Below, piece after piece: positions 17,413 to 25,452 of a stretch of DNA of 64,000 nucleotides (the stretch's first letter is position 1; each line of letters starts with the position of its first letter). The DNA comes from DYGX01 sp035325905. Lineage in GTDB: Bacteria; Chloroflexota; Anaerolineae; Aggregatilineales; Aggregatilineaceae. Both the position numbers and the translations under genes were made by a program. The stretch spans positions 1 to 64,000 of the forward strand of contig DAOKYY010000008.1 in NCBI GenBank assembly GCA_035325905.1, given 5' to 3'. Below the pieces are notes generated by a model. It saw only the letters and a list, made by a program, of their open reading frames with translations. It made no database searches and was not told the DNA's origin.

Positions 17413-18213
17413 ATGATCGATCGGCACACAACGCATGACGCCGCCAAGCCCGAAGCCCCGCTGGACGAGTACGGCGAGCATTACTTCCAGAGCTATAACT
17501 ACGCGGATCGCCCGCTGGGGCGGTTCAGCATGTACTGGTTCGCGCGCCGCTACTACGCGGCATTGGTGCGACGTTACGCGCCGCCCGGCGCAGACCGGCG
17601 CCTGCTGGAGCTAGGCTGCGGGCTAGGGCATCTGCTCGGACTGCTGGCCGACGACTTCGCGTGTGTAGGGGTAGACATCGCACCCTACAGCATCGAGCAG
17701 CTTCGCCGCCACGCGCCGCGCGCCGAAGGGCGCGTCATGAGCGCCGACGACCTGTCGCCGTTTCGGGATGGCGAGTTCAGCGCGGTCGTCGCGCTGCATC
17801 TGGTCGAGCACCTGCCTGACCCCGCCGGGGCGCTGCGCCAAGTCAACCGCATTACGCGGACTGGCGGCTTGCTGCTGCTGGCGACGCCTAACCCGAACTA
17901 CAGCCTGCGCCGCTTTAAGGACCCGCTGACGGATGCGATCGGCAAGGACCCGACGCATATCAACGTCCAGCCGCCGGACCGCTGGCGCGCGTGGGTCGAG
18001 GCCAGTGGCTTTGAGGTGCTGCGCCACTTCGGCGACGGCCTGTGGGACGTGCCCTACGTGCCGGTGCTGCCGAATGCCGTGCAGTTCGGGCTGTTTGGCT
18101 TGCCCGCGCTGGCGCAGGTGATCACGCGCACGACGTTTACTCCCTTGAGCGCGGGCGTGAACCAGATTCTGATCGCGCGCAAGGCGGCGAACGTGGGAGA
18201 GGGGAGTCGATGA
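17413..18213 (+). CDS. Class I SAM-dependent methyltransferase
   Basis: A 266-residue soluble methyltransferase of the Methyltransf_11/23 type. The SAM-binding motif I reads LLELGCGLGHLL (about 64-75), the acidic end of strand 2 is VGVDIAP, and the motif IV/V region is VVALHLVEHLPDPAGALRQ followed by GGLLLLATPNPNYS. The substrate cannot be told; relatives act on lipids, quinones or glycans. Its stop codon overlaps the start of the downstream dehydrogenase by 4 nt (ATGA), so the two form a translationally coupled pair separate from nuo. Confidence 0.9.
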   Translation: MIDRHTTHDAAKPEAPLDEYGEHYFQSYNYADRPLGRFSMYWFARRYYAALVRRYAPPGADRRLLELGCGLGHLLGLLADDFACVGVDIAPYSIEQLRRHAPRAEGRVMSADDLSPFRDGEFSAVVALHLVEHLPDPAGALRQVNRITRTGGLLLLATPNPNYSLRRFKDPLTDAIGKDPTHINVQPPDRWRAWVEASGFEVLRHFGDGLWDVPYVPVLPNAVQFGLFGLPALAQVITRTTFTPLSAGVNQILIARKAANVGEGSR

Positions 18214-19124
18214 AGCTGAGGCGGTTGCTGGCGTTGAGCGGCGTAGTAGCGGCGGGCGGATATTGGCTGGCGCGCTACCTCCGCCCGCAGCATTCGACGC
18301 TGATTCTGGCGGATAAGGTCGTGCTGATCACCGGCGCGTCGGCTGGTATTGGCCGGGCGCTGGCGTTCGCGTTTGCGCGACGCGGCGCGCGGGTGGCGCT
18401 GGTGGCGCGGAGCGCCGAACGCCTGGAAGCCGTGCGGCGCGAGATCGAGCCGTATAGCGCGGAGGTGCTGGTCGTGCCGGCCGATCTGACCGACGAGGCG
18501 CAGCTTGAAGGGGCCGCCGCGCGCACGCTGGAGCACTTCGGGCGGATCGACGTGCTGGTCAACAACGCCGGGGCAATTCATGGCGGGCGGCTGGTTGACC
18601 TGGACGCGGCGCGCATCGAGCAGGTGCTCCGCCTCAATCTGTGGGCGTCGATCCGGCTGACGCAGCTGGTGCTGCCGGCGATGCTTGCCCAGCACAGCGG
18701 CTACATCCTGAATGTCGCTTCGGGGTTAGGGCGGGTAGCGGTGCCGCAGGTGTCTACCTATGTCGCCAGCAAGTATGGCCTGGCCGGATTCACCGACGCG
18801 CTGCGCCGCGAGCTGGGCGGCAGCGGGGTGCGCCTGACGCTGGTACTGCCCTCGTGGACGCACACCGATATGCTCGCGCCGGAGACGAAGGACGTGCTGG
18901 AGCGGTACGGGTTCCGCATCAATTATCCTGACGAGGTGGCCGAGCAGGCGGTCGCGGCGCTGGTCGCCGGGCGGCACGAGGTGATTCTGGGCGGTCCGTT
19001 GGCGCTGCTGGGCGTGGCGGTAGAGCGATATTTCCCATTTCTGCTGCGGCTATACTGGCGTCTCTTCATGACTCAGGAATGGTCCGACGCGATGGCCGCG
19101 CTCGGCGGCGAGGAAGCGCGCTAG
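18210..19124 (+). CDS. Membrane-anchored short-chain dehydrogenase/reductase
   Basis: A 304-residue SDR enzyme. The Rossmann motif TGASAGIG is at about 41-48, NNAG at 118-121, and the catalytic set is S171 (NVASG), Y184 and K188 (YVASK). An N-terminal hydrophobic helix (about 5-23) precedes the catalytic domain, which suggests anchoring at the cytoplasmic face of the membrane, as in several lipid-modifying SDRs. The start ATG overlaps the preceding methyltransferase stop. It ends 3 nt into the convergent Nudix gene. Substrate unknown; joint action with the methyltransferase on a lipid is an inference. Confidence 0.9.
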   Translation: MKLRRLLALSGVVAAGGYWLARYLRPQHSTLILADKVVLITGASAGIGRALAFAFARRGARVALVARSAERLEAVRREIEPYSAEVLVVPADLTDEAQLEGAAARTLEHFGRIDVLVNNAGAIHGGRLVDLDAARIEQVLRLNLWASIRLTQLVLPAMLAQHSGYILNVASGLGRVAVPQVSTYVASKYGLAGFTDALRRELGGSGVRLTLVLPSWTHTDMLAPETKDVLERYGFRINYPDEVAEQAVAALVAGRHEVILGGPLALLGVAVERYFPFLLRLYWRLFMTQEWSDAMAALGGEEAR

Positions 19125-19645
19125 CTGGCGAGCGCACCGCCCGGCAGCCGCCCGGTGCTCCAGGCGGCCAGCATGGTGCGCGTGCTCTCGAACGCCAGCT
19201 CCGGCAGCGAATCTCCTGGGCTGAACCAGCCGACCGCGTCGGCGTCGTCCAGCGGGCGAGCGGTGCCCTCGACGACATGCGCCGCGTAGATGATCACGAT
19301 CGACGCGCCTAGCTCCGCCGCGCCGCCCTGCACGTCGAGCAGCCGGTCGATGGCGACGGTCAGCCCGGTTTCCTCACGCACCTCGCGGATCGCGGCCAGG
19401 GCAGGATGCTCGCCGTAATCGACATATCCGGCGGGCAGCGCCCATTTGCCGCGCTCCGGGTCGACCGCGCGCCGCACAAGCAGCACCTTGCCATCCCGCT
19501 CGACAAACACGACCGCCGCCACTTTCGGGTCTGCGAAATGAATATGGCCGCACTGCGCGCAGAAGCGCCGGACCTTGCCGAATCGCTCGCCCTCGTCCAT
19601 CGGAGCGCCGCACACCTGGCAGAAGTTGACCGGCGGGAGATGCAT
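19121..19645 (-). CDS. Nudix hydrolase with zinc ribbon
   Basis: A 174-residue protein with an N-terminal zinc ribbon (C9, C12, C29, C32) and a complete Nudix box beginning at G73 and running through REVREETG at 87-94, matching G-x5-E-x7-R-E-U-x-E-E-x-G-U. The arrangement resembles the zinc ribbon plus Nudix half of NudC-type pyrophosphohydrolases, but the protein is short and the substrate is not predictable. ATG 19645 shares one base with the stop of the anti-sigma gene upstream (TGATG), so it belongs to the sigma-factor operon. Confidence 0.92.
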   Translation of the reverse strand: MHLPPVNFCQVCGAPMDEGERFGKVRRFCAQCGHIHFADPKVAAVVFVERDGKVLLVRRAVDPERGKWALPAGYVDYGEHPALAAIREVREETGLTVAIDRLLDVQGGAAELGASIVIIYAAHVVEGTARPLDDADAVGWFSPGDSLPELAFESTRTMLAAWSTGRLPGGALAS

Positions 19646-20649
19646 CACGCGCCAGCCTGCCGCCTGCCTAGCAGGACCAGCGCCGCCGAAATCGCCAGCC
19701 CCGTCGCGCCCGCGCCCACCAGCCACCAGCGCAGGCCGGGCTGGTCTGCCGGGTGGCTCGCAGATTCCTCGCGCGCCTTCTGAGAAGCATTTTCGGCGCC
19801 CGCTGTTTCGTCCCCCAGGACATTCGCTGCCTGCTCCGGGGTTGGCGTCGCAGGCTGCGTGGCAGTCGGCGGGATTGTCACCGTAAGGGACTCTCCCCCT
19901 TCCTCGCTACCCGCTGCTGACCCTGCGCCTGCTGCCTGGCCTTGCGGCGCGAAGCTCTCCATCGAGGGCGCGCTGCGCAGCGCCGCGTCCGGCGACAGCG
20001 TTGCAGGCGGCGCGAAGGCTTCCGCATCGGCGAATGGCTGGGCAGCAGCATCGTCTGGCGGCACGGGCGGCGCTGCCTGCGGAGCGGCCAGCATCGCTCC
20101 CGGAGCTTCTGCGGGCGCCTCGACCGCTTGACCTGCTCGCGCCTGTTCCTCGTCCGCCTCAGCTTCGCTGGCGGTCAGTGGCGCCGTCTCGAACTGAGCC
20201 GCAGCAGACGCGCTCGGCTGCGGCGTGGGGAGCAGCGCGGCAGCGGGCGCGGCGCTCGCCGTTGGCGCGGGGGCTGCCGCTTCACGGTCCGGCGTCGCGT
20301 CGCCCGAACTCAGCGCCAGCCCAAGCACGATCAGGACGACCGAAGCCGCAGCGCCCAGCGCGCCTGACCACTGAAGCGCCGCGCCGGACGCCAGCCAGCG
20401 CCTCCACCCTGGGACGCGCGCGCCGTGGATCGCGGGATCGAGCATGAAGCTGCGCGGCGCCTTGAGCCGGGGCAGCGCGCCGACCAGGCGCACCGTCGCC
20501 CGTAGATCGTCAAGCGTGCGGCGCAGCTCGCCCTCGCTTGCCAGCCGCTGCTCGATAGCGTGGCGCTCTTGGTCGCTCAGCTCTCCATCGAGATAGGCAG
20601 AGAGCAGCTCCAGGTCGCGCTCGGAAAGGTTCGAATGGTGGGTCATCAT
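19645..20649 (-). CDS. Membrane anti-sigma-factor-like protein
   Basis: A 334-residue protein encoded 44 nt downstream of an ECF sigma gene. The N-terminal 60 residues (LSERDLELLSAYLDGELSDQ) match the helical anti-sigma domain of the zinc-finger family, but the HxxxCxxC ligands are absent. A membrane helix lies at about 94-114, followed by a long Ala/Pro-rich low-complexity region (about 118-300) outside the cell and a second hydrophobic helix near 308-327 with an Arg-containing tail. The two-helix topology with a disordered outer loop is unusual for this class. It presumably holds the sigma factor at the membrane until a signal arrives. Confidence 0.82.
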   Translation of the reverse strand: MMTHHSNLSERDLELLSAYLDGELSDQERHAIEQRLASEGELRRTLDDLRATVRLVGALPRLKAPRSFMLDPAIHGARVPGWRRWLASGAALQWSGALGAAASVVLIVLGLALSSGDATPDREAAAPAPTASAAPAAALLPTPQPSASAAAQFETAPLTASEAEADEEQARAGQAVEAPAEAPGAMLAAPQAAPPVPPDDAAAQPFADAEAFAPPATLSPDAALRSAPSMESFAPQGQAAGAGSAAGSEEGGESLTVTIPPTATQPATPTPEQAANVLGDETAGAENASQKAREESASHPADQPGLRWWLVGAGATGLAISAALVLLGRRQAGA

Positions 20650-20693
20650 TCGGGCTTCGTGGCGCGCACGGGCGCGGCGCGCCGGTCATCTAC

Positions 20694-21290
20694 CTATGAT
20701 TCTTCATCGACAAGACGGAATTCAGCCGGTAAAAGTTCCGTGATACCGCGCAGGCAGTCGCGCAGGCGCGATCGTGCCCGGCTCAGGCGCGACTTGACGG
20801 TGCCAAGCGGCAGAGCGACGATCTCGGCGATTTCGCCATAAGCGTAGTCTTCGATATCGGACAGGACGACGATCACGCGCTGGTCTTCGGGCAGGGCGCT
20901 GATGCAGTCCTGAATGGCGGCGCTTAACTCGGCCTGCTGCGCCAGGGTTTCCGGCGTATCTGGAGCCGGGGCGAGCGCATCCGCCGCGTCGGAAGTCTCG
21001 TACAGATCGTCCAGCGAGTCGGTTGCCCGGCGCTTAACGCGGCGTAGCTCGTCGTAGCACGCGTTGGTCACGATGCGCATGAGCCAGGGCTTGAAGCGAT
21101 CGCCCCGAAACTGGTGCAGCTTGCGGAACGCGGTGATGAACGCGTCCTGGGCCGCATCGGCTGCCGCAGAGGCATCGCCGGTGATACGGTAGGCGACGGA
21201 ATAGGCGAGGTCCTGGTAGCGCAGCACCAGATGATTGAACGCCTCAACGTCACCGCGCCGGGCGGCGGCGATCCATTTTTCCTCGTCCAT
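20694..21290 (-). CDS. ECF-family RNA polymerase sigma factor
   Basis: A sigma-70 factor with only regions 2 and 4. Region 2 reads YQDLAYSVAYRITGDASAAADAAQDAF and FKPWLMRIVTNACYDELRR; region 4 reads LPEDQRVIVVLSDIEDYAYGEIAEI with the helix-turn-helix LPLGTVKSRLSRARSRLR. I start it at ATG 21290 (198 residues); ATG 21329 would add 13 residues but its codon coincides with the -35 box of the tRNA promoter and has no ribosome-binding site. It is followed by its likely anti-sigma factor, so the regulon includes at least its own operon. Closest in style to SigW/SigE-like ECF proteins. Confidence 0.93.
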   Translation of the reverse strand: MDEEKWIAAARRGDVEAFNHLVLRYQDLAYSVAYRITGDASAAADAAQDAFITAFRKLHQFRGDRFKPWLMRIVTNACYDELRRVKRRATDSLDDLYETSDAADALAPAPDTPETLAQQAELSAAIQDCISALPEDQRVIVVLSDIEDYAYGEIAEIVALPLGTVKSRLSRARSRLRDCLRGITELLPAEFRLVDEES

Positions 21291-21328
21291 AGCCGCGAAT
21301 GTGCGCTCCGTGGCGCGCGGTCTGAGCA

Positions 21329-21357
21329 TTGACGGCGAATGTAAAAAGCCCTATACT
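21329..21357 (+). promoter_or_regulatory. Promoter of the tRNA-Leu gene
   Basis: TTGACG (21329-21334), 17 bp, then TATACT (21352-21357): a near-consensus housekeeping promoter whose start point would fall about 8 nt before the mature tRNA. Confidence 0.75.
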
Positions 21358-21371
21358 ACAACGCGCAACAC

Positions 21372-21456
<85 letters not shown>

Positions 21457-21471
21457 AGACACGGGCACTGT

Positions 21472-21503
21472 AAAGCCGGGCGCATCACGCGACCCGGCTT
21501 TTT
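21472..21503 (+). terminator. Rho-independent terminator after tRNA-Leu
   Basis: A 9-bp stem AAAGCCGGG (21472-21480) and CCCGGCTTT (21493-21501) with a 12-nt loop, running into TTTTT. It lies 17 nt after the tRNA. Confidence 0.88.
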
Positions 21504-21564
21504 GCTAGGCTGCGCCGATCGGTCTTCGTGGCTGGCGCAAAGTGAGCGCGCGTCTTCCGGTTAT

Positions 21565-21594
21565 TTGTGTGATCAGTGCGCTTCGGATTATAAC
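21565..21594 (+). promoter_or_regulatory. Possible promoter of the tandem membrane-protein genes
   Basis: TTGTGT (21565-21570) is followed after 18 bp by TATAAC (21589-21594), 52 bp before the first of two paralogous genes. The match is moderate. Confidence 0.45.
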
Positions 21595-21645
21595 AAGGGC
21601 TGTCCCTCTGATCGAGCAGGTTGTCCCGATTAGGGCGAAACGCAT

Positions 21646-22041
21646 ATGTCGAAACGAACGCTTGGCTCGCTGCTGATTGGCGTGCTGATCGGCCTGGCCG
21701 TGGGCATCTACCTGGGGTGGGTGCAGTTCCCGGTCGAGTACACGAACAGCTCCATGCAGGCGCTGGCACCGCGCTATCAGGAAGAATACACGGTCATGGT
21801 GTCCGAGGGATACCTGGTTGACCGCGACGTGAACGCCGCCTTGCAGCGCCTGGCCCCGCTCGAAAAGCAGAACACGCCGGGGTATATCCAGGACCTGACC
21901 GAGCGCTATATCAGCCAGAGCAATTTCCCCGCGATTCCAAGCATGGTGGCGCTGGCCGAAGCGATGGGTCGCCTGACCCCGCTGATGGAAGTCTATCGCG
22001 TGCCGGTCGCGCCGACGCCGACCGCGCCGGGAGCGCAGTAA
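21646..22041 (+). CDS. Membrane-anchored protein of unknown function, paralogue of the next gene
   Basis: A 131-residue protein I do not recognise. A Lys/Arg-containing N-terminus and a Gly-rich hydrophobic helix (about 7-25, GSLLIGVLIGLAVGIYLGW) anchor it; the rest lies outside and is helical, with YVD/RDVNAALQRLAPLEKQN near 60-75 and a short Pro/Thr tail. The N-terminal 75 residues match those of the next gene in pattern (IGLAxGxxLG, FPVEYTN versus DPVIELN, then Y-x4-DRDL/V-x2-A-x2-RL). The two genes are 5 nt apart and probably arose by duplication. Confidence 0.8.
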   Translation: MSKRTLGSLLIGVLIGLAVGIYLGWVQFPVEYTNSSMQALAPRYQEEYTVMVSEGYLVDRDVNAALQRLAPLEKQNTPGYIQDLTERYISQSNFPAIPSMVALAEAMGRLTPLMEVYRVPVAPTPTAPGAQ

Positions 22042-22046
22042 GCGTC

Positions 22047-22937
22047 ATGGAGCGCAGCGGCATCACGCGCCCAGGCGTGGCCTGGATTGGCTTGCTGATC
22101 GGCCTTGCGGCCGGAGTCGGGCTGGGATTGTTCTACACGTGGCAAGTCGATCCCGTAATTGAGCTGAACACTGCGCCCTGGCAGCTTAACGCGGCGGCGC
22201 GCGAAGATTACGTGATCGCCATCGCGCTCAGCTACGCCCAGAACCGCGATCTGACGCTGGCGTTTGACCGGTTGCGCGCGGTCGCCCCGGACCGCAACGT
22301 CTGGCAGATGGTAGCGGACATCGCGTGTGAGCGTCACAAGTCGGTCCAGATCGAGAGCAATAGCGACGTCATCGTCATGCGCGCGCTGGAGCAGCTCTAC
22401 AGCCCGCAGGGGGCGCGCGGCTGCGCTGACGGGCAGTATCCGACTCCGGCGCCGGTCGTCTTCATGACGCCGACGCTAACCGCTACGCCAGCCGCGTCGC
22501 TCCCGCCGCCCGTCACTAAGACCCCCGGCCCCGATCTGGCGACTCCAACGGCGACGCCGGAGATGATTCCGACCAGCCCGCCGACCGGCGATCGCTTTAT
22601 CCTGGCGCGCGTAGAGAGCTACTGCAATCCCGCTCTGGAAGGGCTGCTCGAAGTGCGGGTCTTCGACGCGCGCGGGCAGGGTCTGCGCGGGGTGCCGGTG
22701 CAGGTATCGTGGGGCGGGGGCCAGCGCGACCAGTTCTTCACCGGGCTGAAGCCGGGGCGCGAGCCGGGTTACGCGGATTTCCAGATGGAGCGTGGCCGGT
22801 CGTACCAGGTCAGCATTCCGGGGCTGGTCTCTGATCCGCGCAGCCTTGAGGCGACCGCCTGCCAGTCCGAGGCGGGCGGCCAGACGGTAACGGTGACTAC
22901 CTCCTATCGCGTCAATTTCCAGCAGCAAACGAACTGA
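22047..22937 (+). CDS. Membrane-anchored protein with Thr/Pro linker and C-terminal beta domain
   Basis: A 296-residue unrecognised protein. It has an N-terminal membrane helix (about 13-31) and a helical domain alike to the preceding gene product, then a TPTLTATP-type linker (about 140-185) and a C-terminal domain of about 100 residues whose pattern (LEVRVFDARGQGLRGVPVQVSWGG) resembles an Ig-like or carboxypeptidase-regulatory beta-sandwich used for binding or display. It is the second gene of the tandem pair and is followed by a strong bidirectional terminator. Confidence 0.8.
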   Translation: MERSGITRPGVAWIGLLIGLAAGVGLGLFYTWQVDPVIELNTAPWQLNAAAREDYVIAIALSYAQNRDLTLAFDRLRAVAPDRNVWQMVADIACERHKSVQIESNSDVIVMRALEQLYSPQGARGCADGQYPTPAPVVFMTPTLTATPAASLPPPVTKTPGPDLATPTATPEMIPTSPPTGDRFILARVESYCNPALEGLLEVRVFDARGQGLRGVPVQVSWGGGQRDQFFTGLKPGREPGYADFQMERGRSYQVSIPGLVSDPRSLEATACQSEAGGQTVTVTTSYRVNFQQQTN

Positions 22938-22954
22938 TCCGGCGTGCACGCGCG

Positions 22955-22991
22955 AAACGGGGCGACTTCTCCGCGAAGCCCGCCCCGTTTT
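22955..22991. terminator. Bidirectional terminator between convergent genes
   Basis: Ten-base-pair stem AAACGGGGCG (22955-22964) and CGCCCCGTTT (22981-22990), with an inner CTTC/GAAG pairing in the loop. Runs of A and T flank both sides, so it can serve the plus-strand pair and the minus-strand substrate-binding protein gene. Confidence 0.75.
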
Positions 22992-23012
22992 GGGTGTCTT
23001 GAAGCGCCTGCG

Positions 23013-24719
23013 TTAGCTTGCCGGGCGCGCCTCAGCGTTCACCGTCCAGAGGTCGTAGCGGGCCGGGCCGGTCGGGTTCACGCCGGTCAGCCAGGGCTGT
23101 TCCAGCCACGCGCGGGTCATCACGAACAACGGGGCGACCGGGAAGCTCCCCTGCGCGCCGAAGAACGCTTCTTCCGCCTCAGCCAGCAGGCGGCCCCGCT
23201 CGGATTCGTCATCGGCCACCGACGCGCGATCGAGTAGCGCGTCCGCCGGGCCGCACTCCCGGCCAGGCTGAATGTAGCCGTAGCGGCAGTGCAGCGCGTC
23301 GCCGATCCAGGCCACGCCGTCGGGATAATCTGCGCTCCACGTAGCGAGCCAGATGTGCGAGCGTGTGACCTTCTCGAAGTCGTAGGTGTTGTGAGCCAGC
23401 TCGATCATCAGCGTGCGCGGCAGGGGACGCACCTCAAACAACTGCGGGTTGCAGCCGAGCGCGGCGACCCACTGCTGAACGATGGCCTCGCCCAGCGCCG
23501 TCCAGGCTGGGTCATCATCCGGCACGAGGGCGAGCAGCGTTTCAGGAATCGCGTTACAGCCTTCCAGTCCGGCCTCGACTAGCGCCTGTTGCGCGCGCGA
23601 GGGGTCGAACATGAGGCCGTCGAAGGCCGGTTGTGCGACGTTTCCCGGTGGCGTGAACTGCGCCAGCGGCTCGGCCCGCCCTTCGAATATCTGCTGCACT
23701 AGCGCGCCGCGATCCAGCGCGAACGACAGCGCGCGCCGCCCCGCATCCGTATTGACGACCGCCCGGTCGTGCGAGAAGCCCAGCATCACCACCGGACCTT
23801 CGGGCGCGGTGTGCACCTGCTCAGGGCTGCGCGCCTGCGCGGCGCTGAGTTGCGGCCCGTCCAGCGCGACCCAATCGAACTCCGGCGCGGGCTGCGCCGC
23901 GAAAGCAATGTCAACTGCCGCGACATTGCCTTCTACCGGCAGCGGCCATTCGGGGTTGCGCACCAGGGCCATCCCCGAAGCGGACCGGTCGCGCAGCACG
24001 AACGGCCCGTTGCCGATCAGCGGCGCGCCCGCCGTCCAGTCGTCCGGGCCGGTCACGGCTTCGCGCGGGATGGGGCGGTAATCGCGCGTGCTGGTCAGCG
24101 TCAGGAAGTAGCTGGCGGGAAAGAGCAGGTCGATTTCGAGCGTGGTGGGGCTGGTCGCGCGAACGCCGATCTCGCGCGCGATGAAGAGGTCGTTGACAAC
24201 TTCTGGAAACGCCCGCGAAACGGTCTGGCAGCCGCGAATGATCATCAGGTTGGCGGTGTGCGGCGAGGGGCGCAGCGGGTCGCACGCGCGCTGAATGCTG
24301 TACACGAAATCGCCCGCTACCACCGGGCGCACCGCGACGACTGCATCGCGCGCGGCGTCATAGCGCACCCAGTGAAGGTCGTCGCGCAAGGTGAAGGTCC
24401 ACGTCAGCTGGTCGTCGCTCACCGTCCAGGACTCGGCAACCGCCGGCTGGATTGTCTGCGTCACGGGGTCGAAGCGTGTCAGCCCGACAAACAGGTTTTC
24501 GACCAGGTCACGGGCAGGTTGATCGAAGCGCGATACCAGAATGGGGTCGAGCGTGTCGGGCGCGGGCATCGCCAGTCGCAGCGTCACGCCGTCCTCTGGC
24601 TGTGCCAGCGGCCCGGCCTGCGCGGAGGTCAGCCCGTGTCCAGCGCCGATGCCGAACACCATGACCGCGAGCGCCACAACCGCGAGAATGTGTCGAGACA
24701 AGAGCACTTCACACCGCAT
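23013..24719 (-). CDS. Orphan ABC transporter substrate-binding protein, peptide/nickel type (SBP family 5)
   Basis: A 568-residue secreted protein. The N-terminus has a signal peptide (hydrophobic about 10-27, likely cleavage after AQA near 36). The mature part begins with LRLAMPAPDTLDPILVSRFD and has AVAESWTVSDDQLTWTFTLRDDLHW at about 85-110, the signature region of OppA/DppA-like proteins. There is no lipobox cysteine, which is unusual for a bacterium without a sealed periplasm. No permease or ATPase gene lies nearby, so ligand and partner are unknown; it could also be a sensor partner. Confidence 0.9.
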   Translation of the reverse strand: MRCEVLLSRHILAVVALAVMVFGIGAGHGLTSAQAGPLAQPEDGVTLRLAMPAPDTLDPILVSRFDQPARDLVENLFVGLTRFDPVTQTIQPAVAESWTVSDDQLTWTFTLRDDLHWVRYDAARDAVVAVRPVVAGDFVYSIQRACDPLRPSPHTANLMIIRGCQTVSRAFPEVVNDLFIAREIGVRATSPTTLEIDLLFPASYFLTLTSTRDYRPIPREAVTGPDDWTAGAPLIGNGPFVLRDRSASGMALVRNPEWPLPVEGNVAAVDIAFAAQPAPEFDWVALDGPQLSAAQARSPEQVHTAPEGPVVMLGFSHDRAVVNTDAGRRALSFALDRGALVQQIFEGRAEPLAQFTPPGNVAQPAFDGLMFDPSRAQQALVEAGLEGCNAIPETLLALVPDDDPAWTALGEAIVQQWVAALGCNPQLFEVRPLPRTLMIELAHNTYDFEKVTRSHIWLATWSADYPDGVAWIGDALHCRYGYIQPGRECGPADALLDRASVADDESERGRLLAEAEEAFFGAQGSFPVAPLFVMTRAWLEQPWLTGVNPTGPARYDLWTVNAEARPAS

Positions 24720-24848
24720 AGCATCCTCACATCAGGGGCAGTCGAACGCGATGGAACCTGAATTTCCAGCCAAGCGGCGCTATTGTAGCGCAAGACGCGC
24801 TCGCCAAACCAACGGCTGCCCCGCGCTGCGCTGATTGGTGAGCCGGTC

Positions 24849-24857
24849 TGCTATAAT
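24849..24857 (+). promoter_or_regulatory. Extended -10 promoter of the FHA gene
   Basis: TGCTATAAT is a perfect extended -10 element, 86 bp before the FHA start codon. I see no good -35 box, which extended -10 promoters can do without. Confidence 0.6.
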
Positions 24858-24942
24858 GGCGGACAGAGATCGGCATGCAGTGCGGGCCTAGAGTCTGCAC
24901 GCACGGCCAGTCGATACCCGGTGAGGGTAGTTGAGGTGTGTG

Positions 24943-25425
24943 ATGGCCGCAGAAAAACCCGACGACACGTCTCGGCGTGAGACGACTCTCCTGCGCCCGC
25001 CCGGCGCTCAACCTCAGGCGCCTGCCGGGCGCAGCCAGAGCGCGCAGACCGGCCGCCTGCCCGCGCCGTGGCGGTTATTGGTGCAGATCGCCGGGCCAAC
25101 CCAGACGTCGGTCGGGCTAGAAGTCAAGAGCGAGCTGATCCTGGGGCGAGTCGATCCGACGGCCAGCACGCGCCCTGACCTTGATCTGACGCCGTATGGC
25201 GGTCAGGAAGCGGGGGTGTCGCGAAAGCACGTGGCGATCCTGCGCGATGATCAGAGTCAGGCGCTCTATGTGGAGGACCTGAACAGCACGAACGGCACGC
25301 GGCTTAACGGATTCTGGCTCGACGCCGGGCAGCGTTATCGCCTGCGCGACGGCGATCGCCTGGAGCTTGGCGATCTGATTCTCACCCTGCGGTTCGCCCG
25401 CTCGCCCTATCCGGCGCCCCGCTGA
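24943..25425 (+). CDS. FHA domain protein with N-terminal ETT motif
   Basis: A 160-residue cytoplasmic phosphothreonine-recognition protein. The C-terminal FHA domain (about 45-158) has the usual contact residues: GR at 68-69, SRKH at 93-96 and NSTNGT at 114-119. The first 45 residues are flexible and Pro-rich and contain RRETTLLRP (about 11-19), similar to the ETT phosphorylation motif of GarA/OdhI-type regulators. A Ser/Thr kinase is therefore a likely partner but none is encoded here. ATG 24943 follows GAGG with 6-nt spacing; an in-frame TTG at 24931 is less likely. Confidence 0.88.
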   Translation: MAAEKPDDTSRRETTLLRPPGAQPQAPAGRSQSAQTGRLPAPWRLLVQIAGPTQTSVGLEVKSELILGRVDPTASTRPDLDLTPYGGQEAGVSRKHVAILRDDQSQALYVEDLNSTNGTRLNGFWLDAGQRYRLRDGDRLELGDLILTLRFARSPYPAPR

Positions 25426-25452
25426 TCGCGTTGCGCGGTCGTCGCGGCGCGC

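Noticed and set aside
19645..20649. Zinc-binding (ZAS) anti-sigma factor
   Set aside because: The HxxxCxxC ligand set is absent from the N-terminal domain, so only a general anti-sigma-like assignment is made.
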